From: Granulimonas faecalis
GTDB lineage: Bacteria; Actinomycetota; Coriobacteriia; Coriobacteriales; Atopobiaceae
Direction of reading: 5' to 3'
Length of the DNA stretch: 64,000 nt
Assembly: GCF_022834715.1 (NCBI RefSeq)
Contig: NZ_BQKC01000001.1
Span: 156,001-220,000 of the forward strand
Shown here: piece by piece, positions 63,917 to 64,000 of the stretch
Layout of the letters: every line of letters begins with the position of its first letter
Position numbering within the stretch: the first letter of the stretch is position 1
Made by a program: the position numbers and the translations under genes
The notes under the pieces: generated by a model
Databases searched by the model: none
What the model saw: the letters and a program-made list of their open reading frames with translations, nothing else
Told to the model about the DNA's origin: nothing

Positions 63917-64000
63917 CGAACGGAGAGTTCGATCCTGGCTCAGGATGAACGCTGGCGGCGCGCCTAACACATGCAAGTCGAACGGGAAGCGGGGCCTCCG
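63917..64000 (+). rRNA. rrs: 16S ribosomal RNA, 5' part only (runs off the window)
   Basis: GAGAGTTCGATCCTGGCTC and GATGAACGCTGGCGGCG, then CCTAACACATGCAAGTCGAA, are the universal 5' end of bacterial 16S rRNA. The start is set by matching the AGAGTTTGATC position 8 of E. coli to 63924. Only about 84 bases are present, enough for a class-level guess only. Confidence 0.97.

Overview
The window is a high-GC bacterial chromosome segment ending in the first 84 bases of a 16S rRNA gene. The 16S 5' end, the GC content, GTG/TTG starts with strong GGAGG-type ribosome sites, a twelve-helix membrane LuxR regulator and a mannose-class PTS for Amadori compounds all suggest an actinobacterium of the class Coriobacteriia (Collinsella/Olsenella-like). 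That placement is inference; no database was consulted.

Layout. 1-3300: ftsH and a convergent D-2-hydroxyacid dehydrogenase. 3700-11640: a HAD hydrolase, a small unknown protein, two GntR/UTRA regulators and a SIS-SIS-EIIA-EIIB-EIIC-EIID operon whose gene set matches fructoselysine/glucoselysine uptake and deglycation. 11760-14620: an MFS transporter and a FetA/FetB-type ABC exporter. 14750-22625: an accessory stretch with an AlbA/ATPase regulator-like protein, a glycerol dehydrogenase, an HNH endonuclease, an unknown protein, a PLD-helicase-DUF3427 protein and a NUDIX hydrolase. It is broken by large palindromes, and several of its genes look less GC-rich than the rest. 22960-27775: aminotransferase, PHP phosphoesterase, exonuclease III and a large PRD/Mga-like regulator. 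27870-31983: a membrane protein, an MFS transporter and a YtcJ-type amidohydrolase. 32059-39922: patatin, sirtuin, folE, fused folP-folK, a biotin ligase, a DUF559-like protein between repeat clusters, coaX and rpmE. 40040-46121: a tiny membrane peptide, a trigger-factor C-terminal protein, and prfA-prmC-vsr-tsaC-rpiB-upp. 46288-51171: membrane LuxR, a second amidohydrolase and three small EamA-like transporters, the third frameshifted. 51352-58369: a complete F1Fo ATP synthase operon. 58522-63603: murA, a DtxR regulator, a methyltransferase-like protein, galU and a phosphohexomutase-like protein with altered catalytic loops, then the rRNA leader.

How the genes work together. Housekeeping functions (proteolysis, folate, CoA, termination of translation, pyrimidine salvage, ATP synthesis, envelope precursors) are interleaved with substrate-use modules that each carry their own regulator and transporter, and with one nuclease/helicase island. 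Three kinds of intergenic repeat stand out: REP-like GTGACAG/CTGTCAC elements, palindromes centred on AACCGGTT, and clusters built from a GTGAGTG/CTCACTGA unit.

The most promising candidate for an undescribed system is HNH - unknown protein - PLD/helicase/DUF3427 - NUDIX at 18000-22625.
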